Assembly: GCF_964204645.1 (NCBI RefSeq)
Contig: NC_134027.1
Span: 16,482,485-16,542,484, forward strand
Source: Tubulanus polymorphus
Taxonomy: Eukaryota; Nemertea; Palaeonemertea; Tubulaniformes; Tubulanidae
Length of the DNA: 60,000 bases
Direction of reading: 5' to 3'
Position 1 is the first letter of the stretch. Each line of letters opens with the position of its first letter. Made by a program: the position numbers and the translations under genes. Of the stretch, positions 1-11,060 are shown one piece after another. Below the pieces are notes generated by a model that saw only the letters and a program-made list of their open reading frames with translations, was not told where the DNA came from and did not search any database.

Positions 1-1386
1 CAAACTAACGAATTTTCGCGGGCGACAAAACCAAAAAAAGAATTGTCCGGGCGACAAAACCAAAATAATGAAGTGTCGCGGGCGACAAAACCAAAAGATG
101 GAATTGTCGCGGGCGACAATACCAAAAAAAGAATTGTCAGGGCGACAAAACCAAAATAATGAATTGTCGCGGGCGACAAAACCAAAATAATGAATTGTCG
201 CGGGCGATAAAACCAAACTAATGAATTGTCGCGGGCGATAAAACAAAAATATTGAATTGTCGCGGGCGATAAAACAAAAATAATGAATTGTCGTGGGCGA
301 TAAAACCAAAATAATGAATTGTCTCGGGCGACAAAACCAAAATAATGAATTGTCGCGGACGATAAAAACAAAATATTGGATTGTCGCGGGCGATAAAACC
401 GAAATAATGAATTATCGCGGGCGATAAAACCATAACATTGAATTGTCGCAGGCGATAAAACCAAAATAATGAATTGTCGCGGGCGACAAAACCAAAATAA
501 TGAATTGTCACTGGAGATAAAACCAAAGTAATGAATTGTCGTGGGCGATAAAACCAAAATATTGAATTGTCGCGGGCGACAAAACCAAACTAATGAATTT
601 TCGCGGGCGACAAAACCAAAAAAAGAATTGTCGGGGCGACAAAACCAAAATAATGAATTGTCACGGGCGACAAATCCAAAATGGTGAATTGTCCAGGCGA
701 CAAAACCAAAATAATGAATTGTCGCGGGCGATAAAACCAAAATAATGAATTGTCGCGGGCGATAAAACTAAAATAATGAATTGTCTCGGGCGACAAAACC
801 AAAATTATGAATTGTCGCGGGCGATAAAACCAAAATAATGAATTGTCGCGGGCGATTAAACCAAAATAATGAATTGTCGCGGGCGACAAAATCAAAATAT
901 TGAATTGTCACGGGCGACAAAACCAAAAAGAAGAATTGTCGTGGTCGACAAAACCAAAATAATGAATTGTCGCGGGCGACAAAACCAAAATAATGAATTG
1001 TCGCTGGAGATAAAACCAAAGTAATGAATTGTCGCGGGCGATAAAACCAAAATATCGAATTGTCGCGGGCGACAAAACCAAACTAATGAATTGTCGCGGG
1101 CGACAAAACCAAAAAAAGAATTGTCGGGACGACAAAACCGTAATAATGAATTGTCGCCGGCGATAAAACCAAAATAATGAATTGTCTCAGGCGACAAAAC
1201 CAAACTAATGAATTATCGCGGGCGATAAAACCAAAATATTGAATTGTCGCATGCGATAAAACCAAAACATTGAAAAAAAAAAATTGTCGCGGGCGACAAA
1301 AACAAAATATAAAACCAAAATAATGAATTGTCGCGTGTGACAAAACCAAAATAATGAATTGTCGCGGGTGACAAAATCAAAATCAT
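1..1386. repeat. 31-bp satellite array, left block 1
   Basis: Tandem array of a unit about 31 bp long. The core is TGTCGCGGGCGAY followed by AAAACCAAAAT and a short variable link (AATGAAT, ATTGAAT, CTAATGAAT). Two unit types alternate, GCGACAAAACC and GCGATAAAACC. Unit boundaries vary by a few bases, so the array is degenerate rather than homogeneous. On the minus strand the 31-mer contains no stop codon in any frame; because 31 is not a multiple of 3, one open frame passes through all three phases and gives a 31-residue peptide period. Long minus-strand ORFs here are therefore a by-product and are not annotated as genes. Confidence 0.97.
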
Positions 1387-1664
1387 TGTTTTCTCGCGTT
1401 ATTTTAGTTTTGTCGTAATGTCGCCCTCATTTGCATATTCGTGTTTTTTTTTTATCTTATCAGCCACCATACTAAAGCCTTAAGGTCGCGTAAAACTCGA
1501 TAAACACTTCAAGCGACACAGCGAACGATCTCCTTTCCCCCACAGCGAACGCTTACTCCGAATGTCAAGTGTGAGTCCAGCATACGGATAGGAGTGTGTT
1601 ATATACTTGTATTTAGTAAATACCTTGTGCATTTGACAATGATCGGTATGTACTGTAGGAAATA
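1387..1664. repeat. Spacer of higher-order unit 1 (short flank A)
   Basis: Non-satellite segment of about 280 bp that equals the first part of flank A (see 4799-6212), ending at the GTAGGAAATAT landmark where satellite resumes. It begins with an inverted copy of the satellite core (ATTTTAGTTTTGTCG) and contains the octamer ATTTGCAT near 1430. No coding sequence is supported. Confidence 0.85.
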
Positions 1665-3089
1665 TAAAACCAAAATAATGAATTATCGCGGGCGACAAAA
1701 CCAAACTAATGAATTTTCGCGGGCGACAAAACCAAAAAAAGAATTGTCCGGGCGACAAAACCAAAATAATGAATTGTCGCGGGCGACAAAACCAAAAGAT
1801 GGAATTGTCGCGGGCGACAATACCAAAAAAAGAATTGTCAGGGCGACAAAACCAAAATAATGAATTGTCGCGGGCGACAAAACCAAAATAATGAATTGTC
1901 GCGGGCGATAAAACCAAACTAATGAATTGTCGCGGGCGATAAAACAAAAATATTGAATTGTCGCGGGCGATAAAACAAAAATAATGAATTGTCGTGGGCG
2001 ATAAAACCAAAATAATGAATTGTCTCGGGCGAAAAAACCAAAATAATGAATTGTCGCGGACGATAAAAACAAAATATTGGATTGTCGCGGGCGATAAAAC
2101 CGAAATAATGAATTATCGCGGGCGATAAAACCATAACATTGAATTGTCGCAGGCGATAAAACCAAAATAATGAATTGTCGCGGGCGACAAAACCAAAATA
2201 ATGAATTGTCACTGGAGATAAAACCAAAGTAATGAATTGTCGTGGGCGATAAAACCAAAATATTGAATTGTCGCGGGCGACAAAACCAAACTAATGAATT
2301 TTCGCGGGCGACAAAACCAAAAAAAGAATTGTCGGGGCGACAAAACCAAAATAATGAATTGTCACGGGCGACAAATCCAAAATGGTGAATTGTCCAGGCG
2401 ACAAAACCAAAATAATGAATTGTCGCGGGCGATAAAACCAAAATAATGAATTGTCGCGGGCGATAAAACTAAAATAATGAATTGTCTCGGGCGACAAAAC
2501 CAAAATTATGAATTGTCGCGGGCGATAAAACCAAAATAATGAATTGTCGCGGGCGATTAAACCAAAATAATGAATTGTCGCGGGCGACAAAATCAAAATA
2601 TTGAATTGTCACGGGCGACAAAACCAAAAAGAAGAATTGTCGTGGTCGACAAAACCAAAATAATGAATTGTCGCGGGCGACAAAACCAAAATAATGAATT
2701 GTCGCTGGAGATAAAACCAAAGTAATGAATTGTCGCGGGCGATAAAACCAAAATATCGAATTGTCGCGGGCGACAAAACCAAACTAATGAATTGTCGCGG
2801 GCGACAAAACCAAAAAAAGAATTGTCGGGACGACAAAACCGTAATAATGAATTGTCGCCGGCGATAAAACCAAAATAATGAATTGTCTCAGGCGACAAAA
2901 CCAAACTAATGAATTATCGCGGGCGATAAAACCAAAATATTGAATTGTCGCATGCGATAAAACCAAAACATTGAAAAAAAAAAATTGTCGCGGGCGACAA
3001 AAACAAAATATAAAACCAAAATAATGAATTGTCGCGTGTGACAAAACCAAAATAATGAATTGTCGCGGGTGACAAAATCAAAATCATTG
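1665..3089. repeat. 31-bp satellite array, left block 2
   Basis: Continuation of the satellite inside higher-order copy 2 (1702-3410). Its unit-by-unit variant order repeats that of block 1 almost base for base, with rare substitutions such as GCGAAAAAACC near 2030, so the two blocks arose by duplication of a whole 1.7-kb segment rather than by independent expansion of 31-mers. Confidence 0.95.
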
Positions 3090-3410
3090 TTTTCTCGCGT
3101 TATTTTAGTTTTGTCGTTTTGTCGTAATGTCGCCCTCATTTGCATATTCGTGTTTTTTTTTTATCTTATCAGCCACCATACTAAAGCCTTAAGGTCGCGT
3201 AAAACTCGATAAACACTTCAAGCGACACAGCGAACGATCTCCTTTCCCCCACAGCGAACGCTTACTCCGAATGTCAAGTGTGAGTCCAGCATACGGATAG
3301 GAGTGTGTTATATACTTGTATTTAGTAAATACCTTGTGCATTTGACAATGATCGGTATGTACTGTAGGAAATATAAAACCAAAATAATGAATTATCGCGG
3401 GCGACAAAAC
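1702..3410. repeat. Higher-order repeat copy 2 (1709 bp)
   Basis: Second copy of the 1.7-kb unit. It differs from copy 1 mainly by the 8-bp insertion in the spacer (doubled TTTTGTCG near 3112) and a few point changes. Confidence 0.93.
3090..3373. repeat. Spacer of higher-order unit 2 (short flank A)
   Basis: Same spacer as 1387-1664 with the additional 8 bp. It carries the inverted satellite core at its left edge and returns directly to satellite at its right edge, truncating flank A at the same base as in copy 1. Confidence 0.85.
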
Positions 3411-4798
3411 CAAACTAATGAATTTTCGCGGGCGACAAAACCAAAAAAAGAATTGTCCGGGCGACAAAACCAAAATAATGAATTGTCGCGGGCGACAAAA
3501 CCAAAAGATGGAATTGTCGCGGGCGACAATACCAAAAAAAGAATTGTCAGGGCGACAAAACCAAAATAATGAATTGTCGCGGGCGACAAAACCAAAATAA
3601 TGAATTGTCGCGGGCGATAAAACCAAACTAATGAATTGTCGCGGGCGATAAAACAAAAATATTGAATTGTCGCGGGCGATAAAACAAAAATAATGAATTG
3701 TCGTGGGCGATAAAACCAAAATAATGAATTGTCTCGGGCGACAAAACCAAAATAATGAATTGTCGCGGACGATAAAAACAAAATATTGGATTGTCGCGGG
3801 CGATAAAACCGAAATAATGAATTATCGCGGGCGATAAAACCATAACATTGAATTGTCGCAGGCGATAAAACCAAAATAATGAATTGTCGCGGGCGACAAA
3901 ACCAAAATAATGAATTGTCACTGGAGATAAAACCAAAGTAATGAATTGTCGTGGGCGATAAAACCAAAATATTGAATTGTCGCGGGCGACAAAACCAAAC
4001 TAATGAATTTTCGCGGGCGACAAAACCAAAAAAAGAATTGTCGGGGCGACAAAACCAAAATAATGAATTGTCACGGGCGACAAATCCAAAATGGTGAATT
4101 GTCCAGGCGACAAAACCAAAATAATGAATTGTCGCGGGCGATAAAACCAAAATAATGAATTGTCGCGGGCGATAAAACTAAAATAATGAATTGTCTCGGG
4201 CGACAAAACCAAAATTATGAATTGTCGCGGGCGATAAAACCAAAATAATGAATTGTCGCGGGCGATTAAACCAAAATAATGAATTGTCGCGGGCGACAAA
4301 ATCAAAATATTGAATTGTCACGGGCGACAAAACCAAAAAGAAGAATTGTCGTGGTCGACAAAACCAAAATAATGAATTGTCGCGGGCGACAAAACCAAAA
4401 TAATGAATTGTCGCTGGAGATAAAACCAAAGTAATGAATTGTCGCGGGCGATAAAACCAAAATATCGAATTGTCGCGGGCGACAAAACCAAACTAATGAA
4501 TTGTCGCGGGCGACAAAACCAAAAAAAGAATTGTCGGGACGACAAAACCGTAATAATGAATTGTCGCCGGCGATAAAACCAAAATAATGAATTGTCTCAG
4601 GCGACAAAACCAAACTAATGAATTATCGCGGGCGATAAAACCAAAATATTGAATTGTCGCATGCGATAAAACCAAAACATTGAAAAAAAAAAATTGTCGC
4701 GGGCGACAAAAACAAAATATAAAACCAAAATAATGAATTGTCGCGTGTGACAAAACCAAAATAATGAATTGTCGCGGGTGACAAAATCAAAATCATTG
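3374..4798. repeat. 31-bp satellite array, left block 3
   Basis: Satellite portion of the third higher-order unit (from 3411). It matches blocks 1 and 2 in variant order. Unlike the first two units, its spacer does not return to satellite but continues into a full-length flank A, so this is the end of the higher-order run. Confidence 0.95.
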
Positions 4799-6212
4799 TT
4801 TTCTCGCGTTATTTTAGTTTTGTCGTTTTGTCGTAATGTCGCCCTCATTTGCATATTCGTGTTTTTTTTTATCTTATCAGCCACCATACTAAAGCCTTAA
4901 GGTCGCGTAAAACTCGATAAACACTTCAAGCGACACAGCGAACGATCTCCTTTCCCCCACAGCGAACGCTTACTCCGAATGTCAAGTGTGAGTCCAGCAT
5001 ACGGATAGGAGTGTGTTATATACTTGTATTTAGTAAATACCTTGTGCATTTGACAATGATCGGTATGTACTGTAGGAAATATACAGTATTGATAAATGGT
5101 TGAAGCCCGCGGCCGAATAAAGTAATATATTCTTTTATTTTGATACCTCGTCGACATAACAGCTTTTCTCCGCCATATCTCTTCGGCCTGTTTAGTTTAG
5201 GCCTACGATTCCCCGGTACACTAAAGATTTATCTTAGTAAATACACGGTTAATTCGGTAAAGAAAAATAGGTATTGTTAAACTAACTCCTTGAAACCCGC
5301 AGCCTAATCACTGGTAGTAATAAATTAATTTGTACTCGATTTGATTCTCATGATGAGGAGAAACTCGCAGCTCATCCCCGGAACGTCGATGTAGTAACAC
5401 ACGTCGATTCGTCGATGTTTACGGCTCGACAGTGCTTTTAAAATCTAAAGTAGTAAATTTCCAGTGTATCGGTAATATGATTTGATGAGAAAAATGGGCT
5501 ATTGTTAAAATCACTGTTTGAAGACCGCGACTGATTGTGAAGTCTGCGGCAATAAATTAGTTCATTTATACTTGAATTGATAATCGAAGTGACAGTCGGC
5601 CTGCGGGTTGATTTCGGGATGACGACTCGAAAAACATGTCGCCCCATTGAATGGGGCTAAATTTTCGATGTTTACAGCCCGACAGCGCTTTTGTAACGAT
5701 GATTCGTGAAAAAACACGCGGGCTATTTGTAGATCTCAGTGAGCTGAACGATATTATATGGATTGTATATGAAACAGCGGTAAGGTAACAAAGCCTATGT
5801 TCTTTTGGTAAAAATAGTGTGGAAGAAAATAATAATAATAAATATAGCTGCAAAGCAGCGATAACGGGTTTTCTGCACAGTCTTAGAATCCTGTTCAACG
5901 GTGGATTTCAACAAAGCATTTGATAAGGCTCAACATCAGCCATTACTGAACAGGCTATTAGGAAACAGTATCAATGATAGGTCGCCCAAATGGCACAGCA
6001 GTTATCTCTGAACGGAAACTTGTAACCGAAATCAACGGAACGCCTCATCTTGGAATGAGACGGTCTAACTAGTGGAGTCACGCAAGGTAGTATCCTAAGT
6101 CGTCTTCTGTTTAATGTCCTGACAAATGACATACACAGTAATCCAAAATATACCAGACCGAGTAAATTTCCAAAACAACCTTAACACACTGTTCGACCAA
6201 AAACTTAATGTT
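4799..6212. repeat. Flank A copy 1, non-coding dispersed unit
   Basis: About 1.4 kb that follows the satellite and recurs almost unchanged at 7155-8566, in part at 13115-14139 and, with an insertion, at 48300-49786. It starts with TTCTCGCGTTATTTTAG and an inverted satellite core. It contains no ORF longer than about 110 codons; the small minus-strand ORFs (5438-5647, 5566-5898) are conserved only because the DNA is duplicated. Its last ~350 bp are a LINE RT remnant. The constant pairing of satellite and flank A suggests one mobile or co-amplified unit, for example a non-autonomous element with an internal minisatellite, but no diagnostic termini were found. Confidence 0.8.
5846..6165 (+). pseudogene. 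Decayed LINE reverse transcriptase fragment
   Basis: Two RT motifs can be read on the plus strand in different frames. The first is VDFNKAFDKAQHQ (5898-5940), the motif that carries the first catalytic aspartate in non-LTR RTs. The second is SGVTQGSILS followed by LLFNVLTNDIH (about 6073-6138), the SGxxQGSxLxPxLF motif. Stops and frameshifts separate them, and the YxDD box and the rest of pol are absent. It is a relic carried inside flank A rather than a separate recent insertion, since all flank A copies share it. Confidence 0.75.
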
Positions 6213-7154
6213 CCGACAAAACCACGGGCGACAAAACCAAAATATTGAACTGTCACGGGCGACAAAACAAAAATAATAAATTGTCGCAGGCGATAAAACC
6301 AAAATAATGAATTATCGCGGGCGATAAAACCAAAATATTGAATTGTCGCGGGCGATTAAACCAAAATAATGAATTGTCGCGGGCGACAAAACCAAAATAT
6401 TGAATTGTCACGGGCGACAAAACCAAAAAGAAGAATTGTCGTGGGCGACAAAACCAAAATAATGAATTGTCGCGGGCGACAAAACCAAAATAATGAATTG
6501 TCGCTGGAGATAAAACCAAAGTAATGAATTGTCGCGGGCGATAAAACCAAAATATTGAATTGTCGCGGGCGACAAAACCAAACTAATGAATTGTCGTGGG
6601 CGACAAAATCAAAAAAAGAATTGTCGGGGCGACAAAACCAAAATAATGAATTGTCGCGGGCGATAAAACCAAAATATTGAATTGTCGCGGGCGACAAAAC
6701 CAAACTAATGAATTGTCGCGGGCGACAAAACCAAAAAAAGAATTGTCGGGACGACAAAACCGTAATAATGAATTGTCGCCGGCGATAAAACCAAAATATT
6801 GAATTGTCGCATGCGATAAAACCAAAATATTGAATTGTCGCGGGCGACAAAACCAAAAAAAAAATTGTCGCGGGCGACAAAAACAAAATATAAAACCAAA
6901 ATAATTAATTGTCGCTGGCGACAAAACCAAAATAATGAATTGTCGCTGGCGATAAAACCAAAGTAGTGAATTGTCGTGGGCAATAAAACCAAAATATTGA
7001 ATTTTCGCGGGCGACAAAACCGAAATAATGAATTGTCGCAAGCAATAAAACCAAAATAATGAATTGTCGCGGGCGATAAAACCAAAATATTGAATTGTCG
7101 CGTGTGACAAAACCAAAATAATGAATTGTCGCGGGCGACAAAATCAAAATCATT
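6213..7154. repeat. 31-bp satellite array, block 4
   Basis: Satellite entered from flank A through TTCCGACAAAACCACGGGCG and leaving through the conserved boundary GACAAAATCAAAATCATTG. The internal order of variants is related to, but not identical with, blocks 1-3, showing local rearrangement. Confidence 0.95.
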
Positions 7155-8566
7155 GTTTTCTCGCGTTATTTTAGTTTTGTCGTTTTGTCGTAATGTCGCC
7201 CTCATTTGCATATTCGTGTTTTTTTATCTTATCAGCCACCATACTAAAGCCTTAAGGTCGCGTAAAACTCGATAAACACTTCAAGCGACACAGCGAACGA
7301 TCTCCTTTCCCCCACAGCGAACGCTTACTCCGAATGTCAAGTGTGAGTCCAGCATACGGATAGGAGTGTGTTATATACTTGTATTTAGTAAATACCTTGT
7401 GAATTTGACAATGATCGGTATGTACTGTAGGAAATATACAGTATTGATAAATGGTTGAAGCCCGCGGCCGAATAAAGTAATATATTCTTTTATTTTTATA
7501 CCTCGTCGACATAACAGCTTTTCTCCGCCATATCTCTTCGGCCTGTTTAGTTTAGGCCTACGATTCCCCGGTACACTAAAGATTTATCTTAGTAAATACA
7601 CGGTTAATTCGGTAAAGAAAAATAGGTATTGTTAAACTAACTCCTTGAAACCCGCAGCCTAATCACTGGTAGTAATAAATTAATTTGTACTCGATTTGAT
7701 TCTCATGATGAGGAGAAACTCGCAGCTCATCCCCGGAACGTCGATGTAGTAACACACGTCGATTCGTCGATGTTTACGGCTCGACAGTGCTTTTAAAATC
7801 TAAAGTAGTAAATTTCCAGTGTATCGGTAATATGATTTGATGAGAAAAATGGGCTATTGTTAAAATCACTGTTTGAAGACCGCGACTGATTGTGAAGTCT
7901 GCGGCAATAAATTAGTTCATTTATACTTGAATTGATAATCGAAGTGACAGTCGGCCTGCGGGTTGATTTCGGGATGACGACTCGAAAAACATGTCGCCCC
8001 ATTGAATGGGGCTAAATTTTCGATGTTTACAGCCCGACAGCGCTTTTGTAACGATGATTCGTGAAAAAACACGCGGGCTATTTGTAGATCTCAGTGAGCT
8101 GAACGATATTATATGGATTGTATATGAAACAGCTGTAAGGTAACAAAGCCTATGTTCTTTTGGTAAAAATAGTGTGGAAGAAAATAATAATAATAAATAT
8201 AGCTGCAAAGCAGCGATAACGGGTTTTCTGCACAGTCTTAGAATCCTGTTCAACGGTGGATTTCAACAAAGCATTTGATAAGGCTCAACATCAGCCATTA
8301 CTGAACAGGCTATTAGGAAACAGTATCAATGAAAGGTCGCCCAAATGGCACAGCAGTTATCTCTGAACGGAAACTTGTAACCGAAATCAACGGAACGCCT
8401 CATCTCGGAATGAGACGGTCTAACTAGTGGAGTCACGCAAGGTAGTATCCTAAGTCGTCTTCTGTTTAATGTCCTGACAAATGACATACACAGTAATCCA
8501 AAATATACCAGACCGAGTAAATTTCCAAAACAACCTTAACACACTGTTCGACCAAAAACTTAATGT
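7155..8566. repeat. Flank A copy 2
   Basis: Almost base-identical to 4799-6212 at a constant offset of 2355 bp, with scattered substitutions (for example TTTTTATACCTC against TTTTGATACCTC near 7495 and GATAGG to GAAAGG near 8331). It therefore belongs to a recent duplication of about 2.36 kb that includes satellite block 4. No coding sequence is supported. Confidence 0.85.
8200..8520 (+). pseudogene. LINE RT fragment, copy in flank A 2
   Basis: Same relic as 5846-6165: VDFNKAFDKAQHQ at about 8253-8295 and the SGVTQGSILS block at about 8428. Identical disabling changes in both copies show that the fragment was already dead before the duplication. Confidence 0.72.
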
Positions 8567-8815
8567 TCCGACAAAACCACGGGCGACAAAACCAAAATTA
8601 TGAATTGTCGCGGGTGAATAAACCAAAATATTGAATTGTCACGGGCGACAAAACAAAAATAATGAATTGTCGCGGGCGATAAAACCAAAATAATGAATTG
8701 TCGCGGGCGATAAAACCACAATAATGAATTTCCGCGGGCGTTAAAACCAAAATATTGAATTGTTGCGGGCGATAAAACCAAAATAATGAAGTGTCGCGGG
8801 CGATAAAACCAAACT
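8567..8815. repeat. Short satellite block 5
   Basis: Eight or so satellite units between flank A copy 2 and the 155-bp repeats. It ends abruptly at ACCAAACTAGGGGTCC. The same junction, ACCAAACTAGAGGTCC, recurs at 14507-14522, so the satellite/155-bp repeat boundary was duplicated as a block. Confidence 0.9.
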
Positions 8816-9625
8816 AGGGGTCCAGGGACACCATGCTCACTTGGGCAGTGGTTTCAAATGCTCAACAATCTAACAATTTCAATACATAACGCCCTCTAGT
8901 GACCATATACAAAAACCAATGACCTTGAAACTCACCACTATCATAGAACATGTGAGCAGCTATGATTTTGTAATCGATTGTGATATGCCTCGTTACAAAT
9001 TTAATATGGAAATACTAAGTTATTCTACTATTCAACGACCCCTGGTGACCATATGCAAAACCAAATGACCATAAAACTCACCACAATCGTAGTACATGTC
9101 ATGAAATACAACTTTGCAATTGATCATAGTAACAAAATATGCCTAGGTACCAATCTAATAAGGAAATACTAAGCCATTCTACTATTCAGCGCCCCCTGGT
9201 GACTATATGGAATAACTAATGTCCTTAAAAACTCACCACAATCATAGACGATGTCATGAACTACAACTTTGCAATGGATCGTGGTAACAAACTATGCCTA
9301 GGTACCAATCTAATAAGGAAAAACTAAGCTTTTCTACTATTCAACGCCCCCTGGTGACTATATGGAATAACTAATGTCCTTAAAAACTCACCACAACCAT
9401 AGACGATGTCATGAACTACAACTTTGCCATTGATCATGGTAACAAAATATGCCTTGGTACAAATATAATATAGCGATACTAAGTTATTGTATTATTCAAC
9501 GCCCCCTGATGGCCACATACAAAAACCAATGACCTTGAAACTCACCAAAATCATAGAACACGTTATGGGCTACAACTTTCCAATTGAATATAGTAACACA
9601 ATATGCTTAGGTATCAATTAATTGT
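8816..9625. repeat. ~155-bp tandem repeat, block 1
   Basis: About five tandem units of 154-156 bp. Landmarks in each unit are CTACTATTCAACGCCCCCTG, GTGACCATAT or GTGACTATAT, an ACTCACCACAATCATAG stretch and GCCTAGGTACC. Units diverge by roughly 10-20 per cent by eye. No coding sequence is seen. Confidence 0.85.
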
Positions 9626-10100
9626 GGAAAAACTTTTTCCACCTACGAATGAGTACTGATGACACCAAGATGGCCGCCAATTGCGTCATAATTGGCTGAT
9701 CAAAAATACCTGTCCCAGGTATAAAACATCCCTCTCTAAAGAATATCCATCAGCAATTGCAATGAGAAATGGCAAACCAGTAGGAAGCTACAGGACCTAG
9801 AATTCTGGCCAAAATTGACATTGGACGGCCATCTTGAGTCAGATCGACCCAATTTTCTTATGCTGATGGGCCTTTGGTAGATTCAAATATAAACGAAAGA
9901 TCAAGGTAATTGATCAAAGCGTCTTCAAAATTTCCCACGAAAACTTCGAAAATGTTTAAAAAGTGCTGATTTTGGCAAACAACAATGGCTGCCAGTCGGC
10001 CATCTTGAATCTGACAGGGCCAGTTTTTGGGCTGACGATGTGTCTAGGGTAGATACATGTATAAACCAAATATCACGACATTACCTTGAAGCGTCTTCAA
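9626..10100. repeat. Non-coding spacer between 155-bp blocks
   Basis: Single-copy within the unit but duplicated at 10741-11060. It contains CACCAAGATGGCCGCC, TGAGTCAGATCGACCC and similar stretches of the AAGATGGC type that are common in dispersed repeats of marine invertebrates. Together with 8990-9625 it forms a unit of about 1105 bp repeated once in tandem. No ORF is supported. Confidence 0.7.
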
Positions 10101-11060
10101 AACTTTAATATGGAAATACTAAGTTATTCTACTATTCAACGCCCCCTGGTGACCATATTCAAAACCCAATGACCTTAAAACTCACCACAATCGTAGTACA
10201 TGTCATGAAATACAACTTTGCAATTGATCACAGTAACAAAATATGCCTAGGTACCAATCTAATAAGGAAATACTAAGCCATTCTACTATTCAGCGCCCCC
10301 TGGTGACTATATGGAATAACTAATGTCCTCAAAAACTCACCACAATCATAGCCGATGTCATGAACTACAACTTTGCAATGGATTGTGGTAACAAACTATG
10401 CCTAGGTACCAATCTAATAAGGAAAAACTAAGCTTTTCTACTATTCAACGCCCCCTGGTGACTATATGGAATAACTAATGTCCTTAAAAACTCACCACAA
10501 TCATAGACGATTTCATGAACTACAACTTTGCCATTGATCATGGTAACAAAATATGCCTTGGTACAAATATAATATAGCGATACTAAGTTATTGTATTATT
10601 CAACGCCCCCTGATGGCCACATACAAAAACCAATGACCTTGAAACTCACCAAAATCATAGAACACGTTATGGGCTACAACTTTCCAATTGAATATAGTAA
10701 CACATTATGCTTAGGTATCAATTAATTGTGGAAAAACTTTTTCCCACCTACGAATGAGTACTGATGACACCAAGATGGCCGCCAATTGCGTCATAATTGG
10801 CTGATCAAAAATACCTGTCCCAGGTATAAAACATCCCTCTCTAAAGCATATCCATCAGCAATTGCAATGAGAAATGGCAAACCAGTAGGAAGCTACAGGA
10901 CCTAGAATTCTGGCCAAAATTGACATTTTTCGGCACTAAAAAGGTCATAGGACGGCCATCTTGAGTCAGATCGACCCAATTTTCTTATGCTTATGGGCCT
11001 TTGGTAGATTCAAATATAAATGAAAGATCAAGGTAATTGATCAAAGCGTCTTCAAAATTT
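10101..11060. repeat. Second copy of the ~1.1-kb repeat unit
   Basis: Repeats 8995-9955 at an offset of about 1105 bp: four 155-bp units followed by the AAGATGGCCGCC segment. It carries one extra stretch, CATTTTTCGGCACTAAAAAG (10924-10943), that is missing from the first copy near 9822. It stops at TTCAAAATTT and satellite begins within a few bases. Confidence 0.8.

Larger units (their letters stand above)
1..1701. repeat. Higher-order repeat copy 1 (~1.70 kb)
   Basis: The first of three near-identical higher-order units, each made of about 1.4 kb of satellite plus about 280 bp of non-satellite spacer. Landmark sequences recur at offsets of 1701 and then 1709 bp. The 8-bp difference is a missing TTTTGTCG in the spacer of this copy (near 1413). 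The left end of the unit is set by the window edge. Confidence 0.93.

Noticed and set aside
218-3719. Many minus-strand ORFs of 60-250 codons with FWFYRPRQF-like repeats
   Set aside because: They are translations of the 31-bp satellite, which has no minus-strand stop in any frame. Three phases of the same DNA give the same peptide; no start context, no unique sequence.
1-5080. CRISPR-like array (31-bp repeats, near-palindromic core)
   Set aside because: There are no unique spacers between repeats, units are degenerate and abut directly, and the context is a eukaryotic genome.
5566-5898. Conserved 110-codon minus-strand ORF in flank A
   Set aside because: Identical in two copies only because the DNA is duplicated (also 7921-8253); no domain, and the version at 49356-49730 has a different N-terminus running into the LINE relic.
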